Below, piece after piece: positions 1-8,058 of a DNA stretch of 17,635 nt. The stretch is from Russula earlei (lineage: Eukaryota > Basidiomycota > Agaricomycetes > Russulales > Russulaceae). Within the stretch, counting starts at the first letter, position 1; the number at the start of each line of letters is the position of its first letter. Where the stretch lies: NCBI GenBank assembly GCA_025769875.1, contig JAGFNK010000957.1, positions 1 to 17,635 of the forward strand, written 5' to 3'. The translations under genes were made by a program, and so were the position numbers. The notes under the pieces were generated by a model. The model was not told the DNA's origin and made no database searches. It saw only the letters and a list, made by a program, of their open reading frames with translations.

Positions 1-383
1 CGATCGATGGAACAGGTGTTGCCACACGAGTACTTGAAACACCTCGTACCCTGGTTCGGCATTCCTAAAAGAATCATCTCCGACAGAGACCCTCGATTTA
101 CATCAAACTTCTCGAAAGCCTTATGCAAGAATCTAGGTATCAAACAAAACGTGGTCTACCGCGTTTCACCCCCAAACCGATGGACAGACAGAACGAATGA
201 ACGCATGGCTAGAACAATACCTTAAGACCCTGGACACGACTCACCCACATTCTTGGGCGAAGATGCTTCCCCTAGCAGAATACGCGCACAACTCGTGGAA
301 ACACTGAAACATCGCGAAGATCACCACACGAACTCCTCATGGGGGTTTAAACCCAAATCAATATCAATCTAGAAGACAACAAC
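1..383 (+). pseudogene. Integrase core remnant of element 1
   Basis: The first frame (7-225) reads as the middle of a gypsy integrase: a WFGIPKRIISDRDPRF-type stretch carries the second catalytic Asp, and further on a degraded PQTDGQSERMN-type motif still has its Glu (in TNERM). The frame then shifts twice. From about 197 the frame starting ATG AAC encodes the usual NAWLEQYL and AEYAHNSW stretch, and near 310-345 it moves to the frame of the next entry through the TPHELLMG motif. A TGA and a TAA also fall in this stretch. The first catalytic Asp and the zinc-binding domain are outside the window. A functional enzyme from this copy is not plausible. Confidence 0.8.
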
Positions 384-923
384 GTGCCTTCATCCACCGA
401 TCGTCTAAAACTGCTAGAAGAGGCAAGACTGGACGCTCAACAACTTCTGGAACGTAAACAACAACCCCTGAAACCAGACATCAAGGAAATGGAAGAAGGA
501 TCCCTCGTATGGCTAGAAGCGAAGAACCTCAAAACACGAGGAACGCGCAAATTAATGCTTAAAAGATACGGCCCATTCCCCATCACAAAAAGAATTTCCA
601 AAGTTGCGTATCAATTACAACTCCCGCCGTCGATGAAGATACACAACGTTTTCCACGTCAACCTACTCCTTCCTTATAAGGAGACGGAGGAATACGGCAC
701 GCCATTTACACGACCTCCACCGACCATCGAAAATGAGGAAGAGTACGAAATCGAAGCCATCCTAGACACAAGAAGATTCGGACGAACACGTAAAATTCAA
801 TACCTCGTACACTGGAAAGGATATCCGGCATCAGATGACTCATGGGTCGACCATCGTGACCTCAACGCCCCAGAACTCCTAAAAGAATACTACTCCGCTT
901 CGGCTGGTCGACCCCAAGTATAA
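384..923 (+). CDS. Integrase C-terminal region with chromodomain, element 1
   Basis: This open stretch encodes about 179 residues and is the tail of pol, not a free-standing gene; it opens with a GTG that is just the edge of an open frame. Residues 1-40 are the charged helix after the integrase core (LLEEARLDAQQLLERK). KRYGPFPI near residues 72-79 matches the GPY/F motif of chromovirus integrases, followed by the usual HNVFHVNLLLPY. Residues 120-165 form a chromodomain: an EYEIEAILD start, VHWKGY, and the later Trp in DSWVDHRDL. In this family the chromodomain binds modified histone tails and steers integration to heterochromatin. The frame ends in a TAA at 921-923, and the post-pol ORF starts 50 bases later in another frame. 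Confidence 0.88.
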   Translation: MPSSTDRLKLLEEARLDAQQLLERKQQPLKPDIKEMEEGSLVWLEAKNLKTRGTRKLMLKRYGPFPITKRISKVAYQLQLPPSMKIHNVFHVNLLLPYKETEEYGTPFTRPPPTIENEEEYEIEAILDTRRFGRTRKIQYLVHWKGYPASDDSWVDHRDLNAPELLKEYYSASAGRPQV

Positions 924-973
924 GAATACCACTCATAAAACGACTATCCCCCATCTCCTCACCCCCAACAAAC

Positions 974-1348
974 ATGTCTTCCACACAGAACTCCCCCACT
1001 GCTTCCTCCGCCACTTTGGTACCCACTCCACCTTACTCCCCCGCTCTCATCCATCTGCCACTGTCTCGAGAACCATCCCCCTCAACGGCGGCCACCATCA
1101 ACACCAGACTACTCATCCGACGCGCTGCACAACACGCCGCCATGATTGTCCAAGCACGTGAACTATGGGAAGACGACTCCCTTACCACGATACTGCGTGC
1201 CTTCGGCAACCGCTCTCCCGCTCTAGGGACTAGTTCGCCCGTCAGAACTCGCAGCCCATCTTATCACGTCCGCACTCCCTCACCTGATCCCATCCCAATT
1301 CCCCCCCACGCACCGCTACACCAATCATCCAACAAGTCGAGAACATAG
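974..1348 (+). CDS. Post-pol ORF of element 1, N-terminal part
   Basis: The ORF starts at an ATG in an acceptable fungal context (ACAAACATG), 50 bases after the pol stop and in a different frame, so it would be a separate protein. The 124 residues are low in complexity, rich in Ser, Thr and Pro, with one helical patch (about residues 45-70, LLIRRAAQHAAMIVQARELW). The frame closes just after a run of seven Cs (1301-1307). The frame one base back is open across that point and leads into the zinc-knuckle part, so one lost C, or less likely a -1 slip, would join the two parts into about 416 residues. I know no named family for it. Confidence 0.6.
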   Translation: MSSTQNSPTASSATLVPTPPYSPALIHLPLSREPSPSTAATINTRLLIRRAAQHAAMIVQARELWEDDSLTTILRAFGNRSPALGTSSPVRTRSPSYHVRTPSPDPIPIPPHAPLHQSSNKSRT

Positions 1349-1440
1349 TCCTACTCGACGAAAACTTTGCCCCAGTAGACCGCGAGAGAACGCCACCTCC
1401 AGTTTACGAACCAGCCACTAACAACGTCCAGCCCTCAGAA

Positions 1441-2223
1441 TTGGAACAACTCGGAGAAGGATGGGAAGAAGGAGACCTTGGGTTAGACTTGCTAATCCCA
1501 GATCCAGGCAACGAAGATGATACGATGCCCCCACGCTTTGTCCTCCCCGATATCACCAACGGCTTCCCCTCCTTGCTGGCTACCTATGGCCCTGGATGCC
1601 CCACTCACCGCATTCCCATTCGAGCTCGCGCAGACCCCTACCCTCGCCCTCTTCTTACACAGAAAGATGCCTTCTTGTTCAAAGAAGGCCTTCGACACAC
1701 TAAAGCCATAGACGAGGCACTCAGGTTCGAACAGGACCTGTCACTAGAGGCCGAGGTACGCCGCTATCGATTCGCCTTGAAGAAAACGCGACAAATGGCG
1801 AACTCCCTCGTCACCGCTCGAGAGAGATATCACGACATGATGTGGGAGGTAAGAGACTCGGAGGTCAAGTTGGCAAGAGCTAACGCCAAGGCTCGTCTTG
1901 AGCCGCGAGTCTTATTCGGAACCATGCCTCAACTCACTGAACAAGAGCATCAAGATGCCAAACAAGCTCTCCTCGACCCATGGTATCAATTTGTTCCCCG
2001 ACTCTCCGACAGGTGCGCCTGGTGCAAAGATGGAGGACACGACACCTTCGAATGCTCCAAGATCGCCGTCTGCATTCTCTGCAATCGTCAAGGACACGTA
2101 GCTGACTATTGCAGAAGCCCTCACCGACGATGCAAATCCGAGAAAATATGTCGAGTCCCTCGCGATCAAATACATTTCCACACCCACCATTGTCGCTCCA
2201 CTGTTATCCCCTATGTTGCTTAG
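1441..2223 (+). CDS. Post-pol ORF of element 1, coiled-coil and zinc-knuckle part
   Basis: This frame is open from about 1303; the listed start is a TTG and only marks the open frame. Layout: an acidic linker, a conserved-looking helical segment (about 1640-1770), a charged likely coiled coil (about 1720-1910, for example EAEVRRYRFALKKTRQ), then two CCHC knuckles, C-x2-C-x4-H-x4-C, starting at 2014 and 2071. The second runs on as x3-H-x2-C-x5-C-x13-C and ends at 2193. Zinc knuckles of this type bind single-stranded nucleic acid in retroelement nucleocapsids. Element 2 has an equivalent protein in the same place. The ORF ends 18 bases before the LTR. A nucleocapsid-like or RNA-binding role is inference. 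Confidence 0.7.
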   Translation: MEQLGEGWEEGDLGLDLLIPDPGNEDDTMPPRFVLPDITNGFPSLLATYGPGCPTHRIPIRARADPYPRPLLTQKDAFLFKEGLRHTKAIDEALRFEQDLSLEAEVRRYRFALKKTRQMANSLVTARERYHDMMWEVRDSEVKLARANAKARLEPRVLFGTMPQLTEQEHQDAKQALLDPWYQFVPRLSDRCAWCKDGGHDTFECSKIAVCILCNRQGHVADYCRSPHRRCKSEKICRVPRDQIHFHTHHCRSTVIPYVA

Positions 2224-2230
2224 ACGTTAA

Positions 2231-2241
2231 CAAGGGGGTAA
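2231..2241 (+). promoter_or_regulatory. Polypurine tract of element 1
   Basis: A purine-rich stretch with a run of five Gs (CAAGGGGGTAA) lies directly against the TG that opens the LTR. This is where the primer for plus-strand DNA synthesis is expected in LTR retrotransposons. It fixes the LTR boundary and shows this is a 3' LTR rather than a solo LTR. Confidence 0.75.
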
Positions 2242-2426
2242 TGTCACAAGTACCGGCTCTTCGGACCGGACCGGCAACCGGACAAGCCTACCCGGACAAG
2301 CCTCATGATTCCCGCGCGTTCTATGACTCGTTTCAGCCTCGCATGTACCAGTACTTTCCAGCGTGTTCCAGTTCCGATCACCTCACCGTTACCTTGTGTC
2401 CACTATTTGATATAGAATACAAGGTC

Positions 2427-2434
2427 TATATAAA
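2427..2434 (+). promoter_or_regulatory. TATA box in LTR of element 1
   Basis: TATATAAA lies about 185 bases into the LTR, where the U3 promoter is expected. Transcription would start about 25-35 bases downstream, inside the hairpin at 2446-2474. The position is inferred from motif and context only. Confidence 0.6.
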
Positions 2435-2445
2435 CCTGTCCGTAG

Positions 2446-2474
2446 AAGAGAACAAGCCCTAAGCTTGTTCTCTT
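2446..2474 (+). repeat. Perfect hairpin just downstream of the LTR TATA box
   Basis: The two 12-base arms AAGAGAACAAGC (2446-2457) and GCTTGTTCTCTT (2463-2474) are exact reverse complements around a 5-base loop. The position matches the likely transcription start, so the structure would lie at the RNA 5' end and in the R region. Confidence 0.8.
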
Positions 2475-2733
2475 GTGAATATCACTGGATTCGAGCTTCG
2501 GGACTGTAGGCTTGCAGGGAATCAAGCAATCGACTCAGAAACACTCTCCAATCTCTAAGTCTTCGAACGCGAAGACTCTTCTATCATATTTCCATTCCGC
2601 GGTACACACTAGCTCTTGCTGTGTTGTCACCGAGATCCCCGATTCTCGCGAGAACTCATCGTCTCGCTCGACTCAGTGCGTACGTCTCGCGCGTGAAACG
2701 ATTTGTCAGCGACACCGCCCCCAGTCGGTGACA

Positions 2734-3231
2734 CGCCCCATTTTTTCTACAATCAAGAAAGGGACCCCCTTTCTCTGGACTCCAGAAGCAACCACAGCCC
2801 TAGAAACCTTGATAGCAGTGGTCTGCGATGACCCTGAACTTTACACTGCCAACCCTGACCTCCCATATGAATTAGAAACCGATGCCTCACAGTTTGCCAC
2901 TGGAGCTATCCTCTTCCAAAAGGACCAAAGAGGGAAAAGGAAAATGATCGGAAATATGTCACATGCATTCAACGAAGCAGAAAGGAACTACCCAGTCTGG
3001 GATAGGGAGTTCCTGGCTCTAATCCTTGCACTCCAACACTGGCGATACCTATTAGTTGGAACTAAACACCCCATCAAGATTTTCACAGACCACGCTAACC
3101 TGGCTCACTACCGACTCCCCCACAAAATCAACCGAAGGATTGCCAGATACATCTCAACACTCGCGGATTACCACTTCGAAATCCACCACAAACCTGGAAT
3201 CTCCAATCATGCGGACACTCTCTCACGATGA
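2734..3231 (+). pseudogene. RT tail and RNase H domain, element 2
   Basis: The frame picks up directly after the LTR of element 1 with the RT C-terminal stretch (RPIFSTIKKGTPFLWTPEA). A Ty3-type RNase H follows, with the catalytic acidic residues visible: Asp in ETDAS, Glu in WDREFLAL, Asp in FTDHANL. The closing IHHKPGISNHADTLSR motif is intact. A TGA at 3229-3231 interrupts it where related pols carry a second Arg (LSRRPDH type). The same frame stays open downstream. The RNase H would remove the RNA strand during reverse transcription. The apparent start upstream inside the LTR is an artefact of the insertion. Confidence 0.88.
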
Positions 3232-3588
3232 CCCGACCACAATGATGGGTCAGGAGATAACCAAAACATCACAGCACTCCCTGACAAACTTTTTATTCGC
3301 ACGCTTCACACTGAGGACCTCTATACTCAAGTACTAACCGAACAAAGAAAACGGAAGACAGACCTCCTCATGTGGAAGATCAAGCACGGTCTTCAAGAAG
3401 AAGAAGACGCACTGTTCAAAGATGGAAAGTTGGTAGTACCATATCAAGAACCCCTCTTACGGAAGATCTTGCATACATATCACAATAGCGTCCTTGGGGG
3501 GCACACAGGAAATGCCCGAACCTTGTATTCAATCCAAGAATCCTTCTGGTGGCCAAAGATGGCCTACTTCATACGGGACTATATTTGA
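3232..3588 (+). pseudogene. Integrase zinc-binding domain, element 2
   Basis: This continues the same frame after the TGA at 3229. It holds the linker and the integrase HHCC domain: the two His lie in HNSVLGGHTGNARTL, with WWPKM following. A TGA at 3586-3588 falls where family members read YIRGCATCQ, so it again fits a lost CGA. The Cys pair (GCATCQANK) lies just beyond it, at about 3589-3610. The domain helps integrase multimerise and bind the ends of the cDNA. Confidence 0.82.
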
Positions 3589-4197
3589 GGGTGTGCCACC
3601 TGTCAAGCCAACAAGTCCTCCACACACCCAACTCGCCCCCCAATTTACCCCATTCCCCCAGAATTTCAAAAACCCTTCCAAACTATTGCCATTGATTGGA
3701 TTGTTGACCTTCCACTATCAGAAGGGAACAATGCCATTATGACCATCACCAACCATGACTCCACCAAGGCAGCCATATTCATACCCTGCCGAAAAGATAT
3801 GGGAACTCTGCAAATGGCCAAGCTATTTCTACGTTACGCCTTCCCATGGACCGGAATTCCCTCCAAGATTATCTCCAACCGTGACTCCCGCTTTACCTCC
3901 AACTTGTTTCAAGAAGTTTCCCGAATCCTTGGGATCAATCAAAATTTAAGCACTGCCTACCACCCCCAAACTGACGGACAATCAGAAAGGACCAATCAGA
4001 CCTTGGAGATGTACCTACGTATCTACACAGGAGAGAAGCAGGAAGAATGGGCACACTGGCTCCCCATAGCTCAATACCATTTTAACGCCCACAAATCTAC
4101 TACCACCAAAAGAACCCCTTACGAACTCCTCATCGGGTTTAACCCTCAAGGACTTGGCACCCAACTCAAGTCCAAGTTCCCCGGGATCCAAGAATGA
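3589..4197 (+). pseudogene. Integrase catalytic core, element 2
   Basis: Same frame as the two preceding parts. The D,D,E triad can be traced: Asp in the AIDWIVDLP stretch (about 3690), Asp in ISNRDSRFTS (about 3880) and Glu in PQTDGQSERTNQ (about 3990), with the AQYHFNAH and TPYELLIGFNP motifs after. The core strand-transfer residues are present, so the damage is mostly nonsense. A TGA at 4195-4197 falls where an Arg is usual before the LQALK helix. The preceding position of SNRD departs from the commoner SDR form. Confidence 0.86.
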
Positions 4198-4363
4198 CTC
4201 CAAGCATTAAAAGACATGAGGGAATCGGCACAAGAAGCAATGAAAAGAGCACAGAATAACTGGATCAAGGAAACCAAGTTCAAAGGTTTCGAAGAAGGAC
4301 AGAAGGTTTGGTTGGAAGGCACTAACTTAAGAACTCCCCATCAGTTTCATAAGTTCCTGCCCC
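4198..4363 (+). pseudogene. Integrase C-terminal helix and linker, element 2
   Basis: The frame continues through a charged helix (RESAQEAMKRAQNNW) and the KVWLEGTNLRT motif that precedes the GPY/F motif. At a run of four Cs (4360-4363) one extra base moves the reading frame: the plus-one frame continues as KRFGPFTI, the expected motif. Reading on in the old frame to 4515 gives unrelated protein. Confidence 0.8.
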
Positions 4364-4717
4364 AAACGATTCGGCCCTTTTACCATCACCAAGCGAATCT
4401 CCCACATTGTTTACCAGCTCCAATTACCACCCCAATGGAACATCCACAATGTATTTCATGCCTCCCTCTTATCCCCAGTCACAGAAACAGCCGAACATGG
4501 ACCAAACTTCCCTGAACTACCACCTGACCTTCTCTCGGGAGAATATGAAGTCAAAAAGATTACCGCCCAACGCCTCCATAGAAACCGACTCCAATACAGG
4601 GTCCGGTGGAAAGGGTATTCCGCAGCAGAGGATACCTGGGAACCTCTCTCAAACCTTAAAAATGCTCAAGACGCCATCACCATGTTTCACCTCCAACAAC
4701 CCACCAAACTCCGTACC
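4364..4717 (+). CDS. Integrase GPF motif and chromodomain, element 2
   Basis: In the frame one base on from the integrase, the sequence opens with KRFGPFTI, then HNVFHASLLSPV. The chromodomain (about 4537-4680) has a GEYEVKKI start, VRWKGY and the later Trp in DTWEPLSNL. As in element 1 it probably directs integration to methylated histone H3. This stretch has no in-frame ATG of its own until 4682. Unlike element 1, there is no stop between chromodomain and post-pol ORF, so both lie in one continuous frame. Confidence 0.82.
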
Positions 4718-6394
4718 ATGACCACCACTAACTCTGATCCCGCAGAATCCCATCACTCAGACGAAAGTCTGGACGACTTAGAGCATCAATTCCAAACACT
4801 TACAATACAACAACATACATTACTCCCCCAAATTAACTCACGTAACCCCCCTTCTTATTCCATTAACGACCCCGCTATCCCCGACCGCGGATATACAATT
4901 TTCAACTTAGCCGCCAGAGAACAACTCTTTTCTGGAATTCTCTCTCCTGGCGACTTCCGCGGTTTTCAATTACTTATGACGGACCCCCATTTCTCTGAGT
5001 TTCATCTATCCGTACAAAGAGCAGTACTTACAGATTTAGTATGGAACCATATCACACGCTCAGCCTACATAAATACCCCCACCCCTTCCGAGTGGTCAGC
5101 CTGGCACCACGAACACGCTACCTCTACTTACAACACTCCCATGTCGTCCCCCGTTTCTAAGTCATCCCCTCTACCTATCCTCACCCCTTCCCCCACTATC
5201 AAACAAGAACCCCTCTCGCCTGAAGTTATTCAACATATCATCGACCAACGAACCTTCATCGTCCCAGACAAAACCGAGGTCCAAGACCTTGCCGCTACCC
5301 TCAACCCACTCGCCATCCGAGAAGGAACACCTTCGCCAACCCTGACCCAGGCAGACCCCACTCACCCCGGCCCCCCTTGGTTTGTTTACGAGCCTTACAC
5401 GCATGTTCCACCTTTCTACATTAACGTTAATGGGCAAAAGCGCCTATTACCATACTTACGCGTCACCTTATATAACAATGAACCCATGCTTCTAGGAACT
5501 ATGGGTCGGGGAGAACCCACTTACAGAGAAAAGCTCATCGCCCGGCCCGTTGTCTCTGCCCCTCATCCCTCTGTCACTGCCTCTGACCTCCGTCTCCTCG
5601 TTGAGGACCATCCCTTCCATTTTGATGCTGCTCAAGCCCTTGAAAACCTCCATGACCCTGGTGCTCTTGCCGACGTCTACCATCTCCGCGTCAGCTCTTT
5701 CAAGTTGAAAGTCTTGGAGGGCAAGCGTGCCTCTATTCAAGGGGCTCTAAGTGTCCTTCAAGGGCAGCTCGCCGACTGACTCCATGAAATCCAGTCCCAC
5801 ACTAAAGAGACCGCCGCCATCCGCAGTCGCCTTCGGGCCAACAACACTTCCGTTTGAGTTCGCCATCAGCTCGATAACTTGATGACTGATGGGGGGCTCA
5901 CCTGCGACGCTGGGCCATATTACTCACTGGCAGGGAGTTACGACAAAATCGAGGACTCGAAGGAATCATCCATTTCCCCTTCACCGTCCATTCACCCTCC
6001 TCTCTCCCTGACCCCTCCTCTCGAATACCTCCCTCCTCATGTTGTCGACCAGTCCCAGAACAACGCTCCCATGGGATCACCATCCCACTTCCCTCAAATG
6101 TTCTCTGATGACGCCAGTACCCCCAACACCCCTCTCACCCCCGCATGAATGACTAAAGCACAGCGTCACCAGCTACAGAAGCGACAACACGTCTGCAAAC
6201 ACTGCAATACCAGGGGGCACTGGAACAAGGACTGCAACAGACCTCACACTAATTGCAGCGGACAGGTGGATTGCATCCTCAGGAGGACCCATCAGAGCTA
6301 CAGGGGTTTCTGCCCCAGAGCAATGGGGCCCCAGAGCACGTGGCCAGAAGTTGAAGGCGATGAACTCCCTGAGTTGGGCCCTGAGACCGATTAG
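4718..6394 (+). pseudogene. Post-pol ORF of element 2 with zinc knuckle
   Basis: I chose the ATG at 4718, just after the chromodomain. The frame then gives about 558 residues to a TAG at 6392-6394, interrupted by TGA at 5777-5779, 5849-5851 and 6146-6148, each readable as a former CGA. Layout: Ser/Thr/Pro-rich start, a central domain (about 4850-5560) with no match I recognise, a helical and likely coiled-coil segment (about 5560-5840), a second Pro/Ser-rich linker, then a knuckle C-x2-C-x4-H-x4-C extended by x3-H-x2-C-x5-C-x12-C (6194-6313). The helical segment and knuckle resemble the post-pol ORF of element 1 at about 1640-1770 and 2071-2193. Function unknown; RNA or cDNA binding is inferred from the knuckle. 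Confidence 0.75.
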
Positions 6395-6410
6395 TTTGGA
6401 AAACTAAGCA

Positions 6411-6424
6411 TGAGGGGGGCATGA
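6411..6424 (+). promoter_or_regulatory. Polypurine tract of element 2
   Basis: TGAGGGGGGCATGA, with six consecutive Gs, sits directly before the TG of the LTR and after the stop of the post-pol ORF. It is the expected plus-strand primer site. Confidence 0.7.
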
Positions 6425-6534
6425 TGTTACAATTTACCCCCTTATCGGTTCGTCCATAATCCCTCCCCATTATTGTTCCTCTTGTTATCTCTGTTCCCGT
6501 GGTTACCGTTTCATCCCTTGATGGTGATCCCTTC

Positions 6535-6590
6535 TTGTGTTTCATTTATTGTGTTTCACTTATTGTGTTTCACTTATTGTGTTTCATCTA
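6535..6590 (+). repeat. Four tandem 14-bp units in LTR of element 2
   Basis: The unit TTGTGTTTCAYYTA occurs four times head to tail, starting at 6535, 6549, 6563 and 6577, with changes only in the pyrimidines near its end. It lies about 80 bases upstream of the TATA-like box, so it is in U3, where repeated enhancer-like units are common. Confidence 0.85.
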
Positions 6591-6668
6591 TTGTTGAGTT
6601 ACTTTTGCTATTGGTCTACCTTTACTTATTGTTCTGCTTACAGTACTGTACAGCCTCACTACACACAG

Positions 6669-6675
6669 TATTTAA
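6669..6675 (+). promoter_or_regulatory. TATA-like box in LTR of element 2
   Basis: TATTTAA lies about 245 bases into the LTR. The sequence after it resembles that after the TATA box of element 1, which supports a core promoter. Confidence 0.45.
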
Positions 6676-7044
6676 GCGCCTGTAGAAGCTGTGGAATGCC
6701 CCAAGCTTAGCTTTGTCCCATTTCCTGTCGCATCCCTTACCCTGTACTCTCTCAAAAAATCACAACTTGCTTGTGCTGGCCTACACTCTGCTTGACCTAA
6801 GCACACCTCAAGGAACCCTTGTGTTCCTCTTCCTCCTCTGCCTCTCTTTCATCATCCTCCTCTTCTGTGAAACCAGGAGATTGACTCTGTCTGCGGACTG
6901 AGTCATTATCTGACTCAGCCTTGAGACGCTAAACCCTTGAACCGGTCTCCTTGAGCTGGCCCCACTGAACCCTTGAACCAAGTCACAGGGACTTGGCCCC
7001 ACTGAACTTTGAGCTAACGCTCTTATGGCCGCGACGCCATTACA

Positions 7045-7464
7045 GCAAGTGGTGTGTTGTCCAAGTGTGGCAACGGTATATGCAAGGTCAGGTTGTGTCC
7101 CTAGCATGAGGTACATTACTGCACCGATCATGCATTGATAGGACTTAACATCCACCTTGGGTGAGTGCACCTTTAAAAGGTGCTCATTTGCAAGGGTCAG
7201 GGTGCTGATGGGTTTGGTGTTTGCCTTCCCAAAGCGCTCCAATATCTCCTCAACATATTTTTCTTGGGAGAGCACAATCCAGCCTTCCTGGCAATCACAT
7301 ATGATATGGATGCCTAGGATCCATGTGATATTTCCTAGGTCAGTCATTTCATAGTGTTTTTTCAGTTCCTTTTTGTCTGACTCAATTACAGTTAGATTTT
7401 CAGAAGCCATAGTGATATCATCAATGTAGAGGGCTATGAATGAGAAGTTCCCAGGGGTCTTTCA
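7045..7464 (-). pseudogene. Copia reverse transcriptase, C-terminal part with YIDD
   Basis: After a TGA at 7462-7464 (again where CGA would fit, before KTPGNFSF) the frame reads on through YIDD at 7417-7428, the polymerase active-site motif of copia RTs (usually YVDD), then LKKHYEMTDLGNITWILG and QEKYVEEILERFG, ending in GAVMYLMLGTQPDLAYTVATLGQH. That last motif normally leads into RNase H, but here the frame meets the LTR of element 2. Residues read beyond 7045 belong to the LTR. The two active-site Asp codons are intact. Confidence 0.88.
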
Positions 7465-8055
7465 GATGAAAACTGCATGGTCCGCATCTGTGTGGGTGTA
7501 CCCCATATGGGTGAGCATGGCTTTGATATTTTTGTACCAAACATGCCCTCCTTGCTTCATGCCATATATGGCCTTCAGCAGGTGTAGTGCCATGCCATCA
7601 GGTACATGGAATCCAGGGGGTGGTTCCATGTATATTTTGTCTTTCAGTTCACCATTTAGGTAGGCTGATTTGACATCCATCTGGTGCACTCCTAGATTGT
7701 GTTCTGCAGAAAGGGTGAGGATCATGTGCAGGGACACTATTTTGGCTATGGGCGTGAATGTCTCATTGAAGTCAATACCTTCGATTTGCGTGAAGCCTTG
7801 TGCAACAAGGCACACTTTGTATTTCAGGATATTTCTGTCTGGGCCTTGTTTAATTTTGAAGACCCATTTGCTGCCCACCACTTTTTGGTTTTGTGGGCAT
7901 GGAACAATTTTAAAGACACCCATGTTTTTGAAGGTGTGTTGTTTGTCTTTGCACACAAGTTCCCATTCTGCAGCATCAGCATGGGACATGGCTTCAGCAT
8001 AGGACTTCAGATCTGTGGCCATGTCAGTATGCGCCAAGTTCCCTTGTTCATTTTG
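7465..8055 (-). pseudogene. Copia reverse transcriptase, N-terminal part
   Basis: The frame carries the RVT_2 start (SHADAAEWELVCKDKQHTF), then KWVFKIKQGPD, KVCLVAQGFTQIEGIDF, ETFTPIAKI, the first catalytic Asp in HQMDVKSAYLNGEL, YMEPPPGF and LLKAIYGMKQ. These are in family order and nearly complete. The apparent start at 8037 is not a true start: the same frame continues upstream past two TGA codons (8056-8058 and 8062-8064) into the integrase-RT linker. Confidence 0.9.
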
Positions 8056-8058
8056 TCA

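Larger units (their letters stand above)
1..2733 (+). mobile_element. Ty3/gypsy chromovirus, element 1 (3' half, partial)
   Basis: This is the 3' part of an LTR retrotransposon; its gag, protease, RT and 5' LTR lie left of the window. Seen in order: integrase core remnant, integrase C-terminus with chromodomain, a separate post-pol ORF, a polypurine tract and a 3' LTR. Gypsy rather than copia type follows from the integrase signature, the GPF-type C-terminal motif and the chromodomain. The element interrupts the pol frame of element 2, which resumes at 2734. It is rich in CpG, unlike the elements it sits in, and its lesions are mostly single-base indels, so I infer it is the youngest of the three nested elements. 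Confidence 0.85.
2242..2733 (+). repeat. 3' LTR of element 1 (492 bp)
   Basis: It opens with TGTCAC after the polypurine tract and closes with GTGACA, a perfect 6-bp terminal inversion. The next base resumes the pol reading frame of element 2, which confirms the right edge. Inside are a 12-bp direct repeat (CCGGACAAGCCT at 2278-2289 and 2292-2303), a TATA box at 2427-2434 and a 12-bp-stem hairpin at 2446-2474. It is CpG-dense (about 39 CpGs by hand count). The predicted target-site duplication is CGCCC at 2734-2738, with its partner left of the window. Confidence 0.88.
2734..7044 (+). mobile_element. Ty3/gypsy chromovirus, element 2 (3' part, interrupted by element 1)
   Basis: The visible part runs from the RT/RNase H junction to the 3' LTR. 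Order: RNase H, integrase, chromodomain, post-pol zinc-knuckle ORF, polypurine tract, LTR. Pol is in one frame (2734 to about 4362) broken by three TGA codons. A one-base insertion then moves it to the frame that runs through the chromodomain and the post-pol ORF. Its 5' part should lie left of element 1. At the other end it splits a minus-strand copia RT, so it is younger than the copia element and older than element 1. Confidence 0.85.
6425..7044 (+). repeat. 3' LTR of element 2 (620 bp)
   Basis: It opens with TGTTAC after the polypurine tract. I end it at the TTACA of 7040-7044, because the next base resumes an open copia RT frame on the other strand. Inside are four tandem 14-bp units (6535-6590), a TATA-like TATTTAA at 6669-6675 and a pyrimidine-rich tract at about 6820-6870. 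The TATA region resembles that of element 1 (both followed by CCTGT and GTAGAAG). The predicted target-site duplication is GCAAG (7045-7049). The left edge is firmer than the right. Confidence 0.72.

Noticed and set aside
2512..2733. Apparent N-terminus of the RNase H frame inside the LTR of element 1
   Set aside because: The LTR ends at 2733 and recognisable pol begins at 2734; the upstream 74 codons are LTR sequence in an accidentally open frame.
5171..5740. Minus-strand frames of 88 and 82 codons
   Set aside because: They are antisense to the post-pol ORF of element 2 and show no motif.
6713..6901. Short plus-strand frame in the LTR of element 2
   Set aside because: It comes from the pyrimidine-rich LTR tract and has no start context or homology that I recognise.
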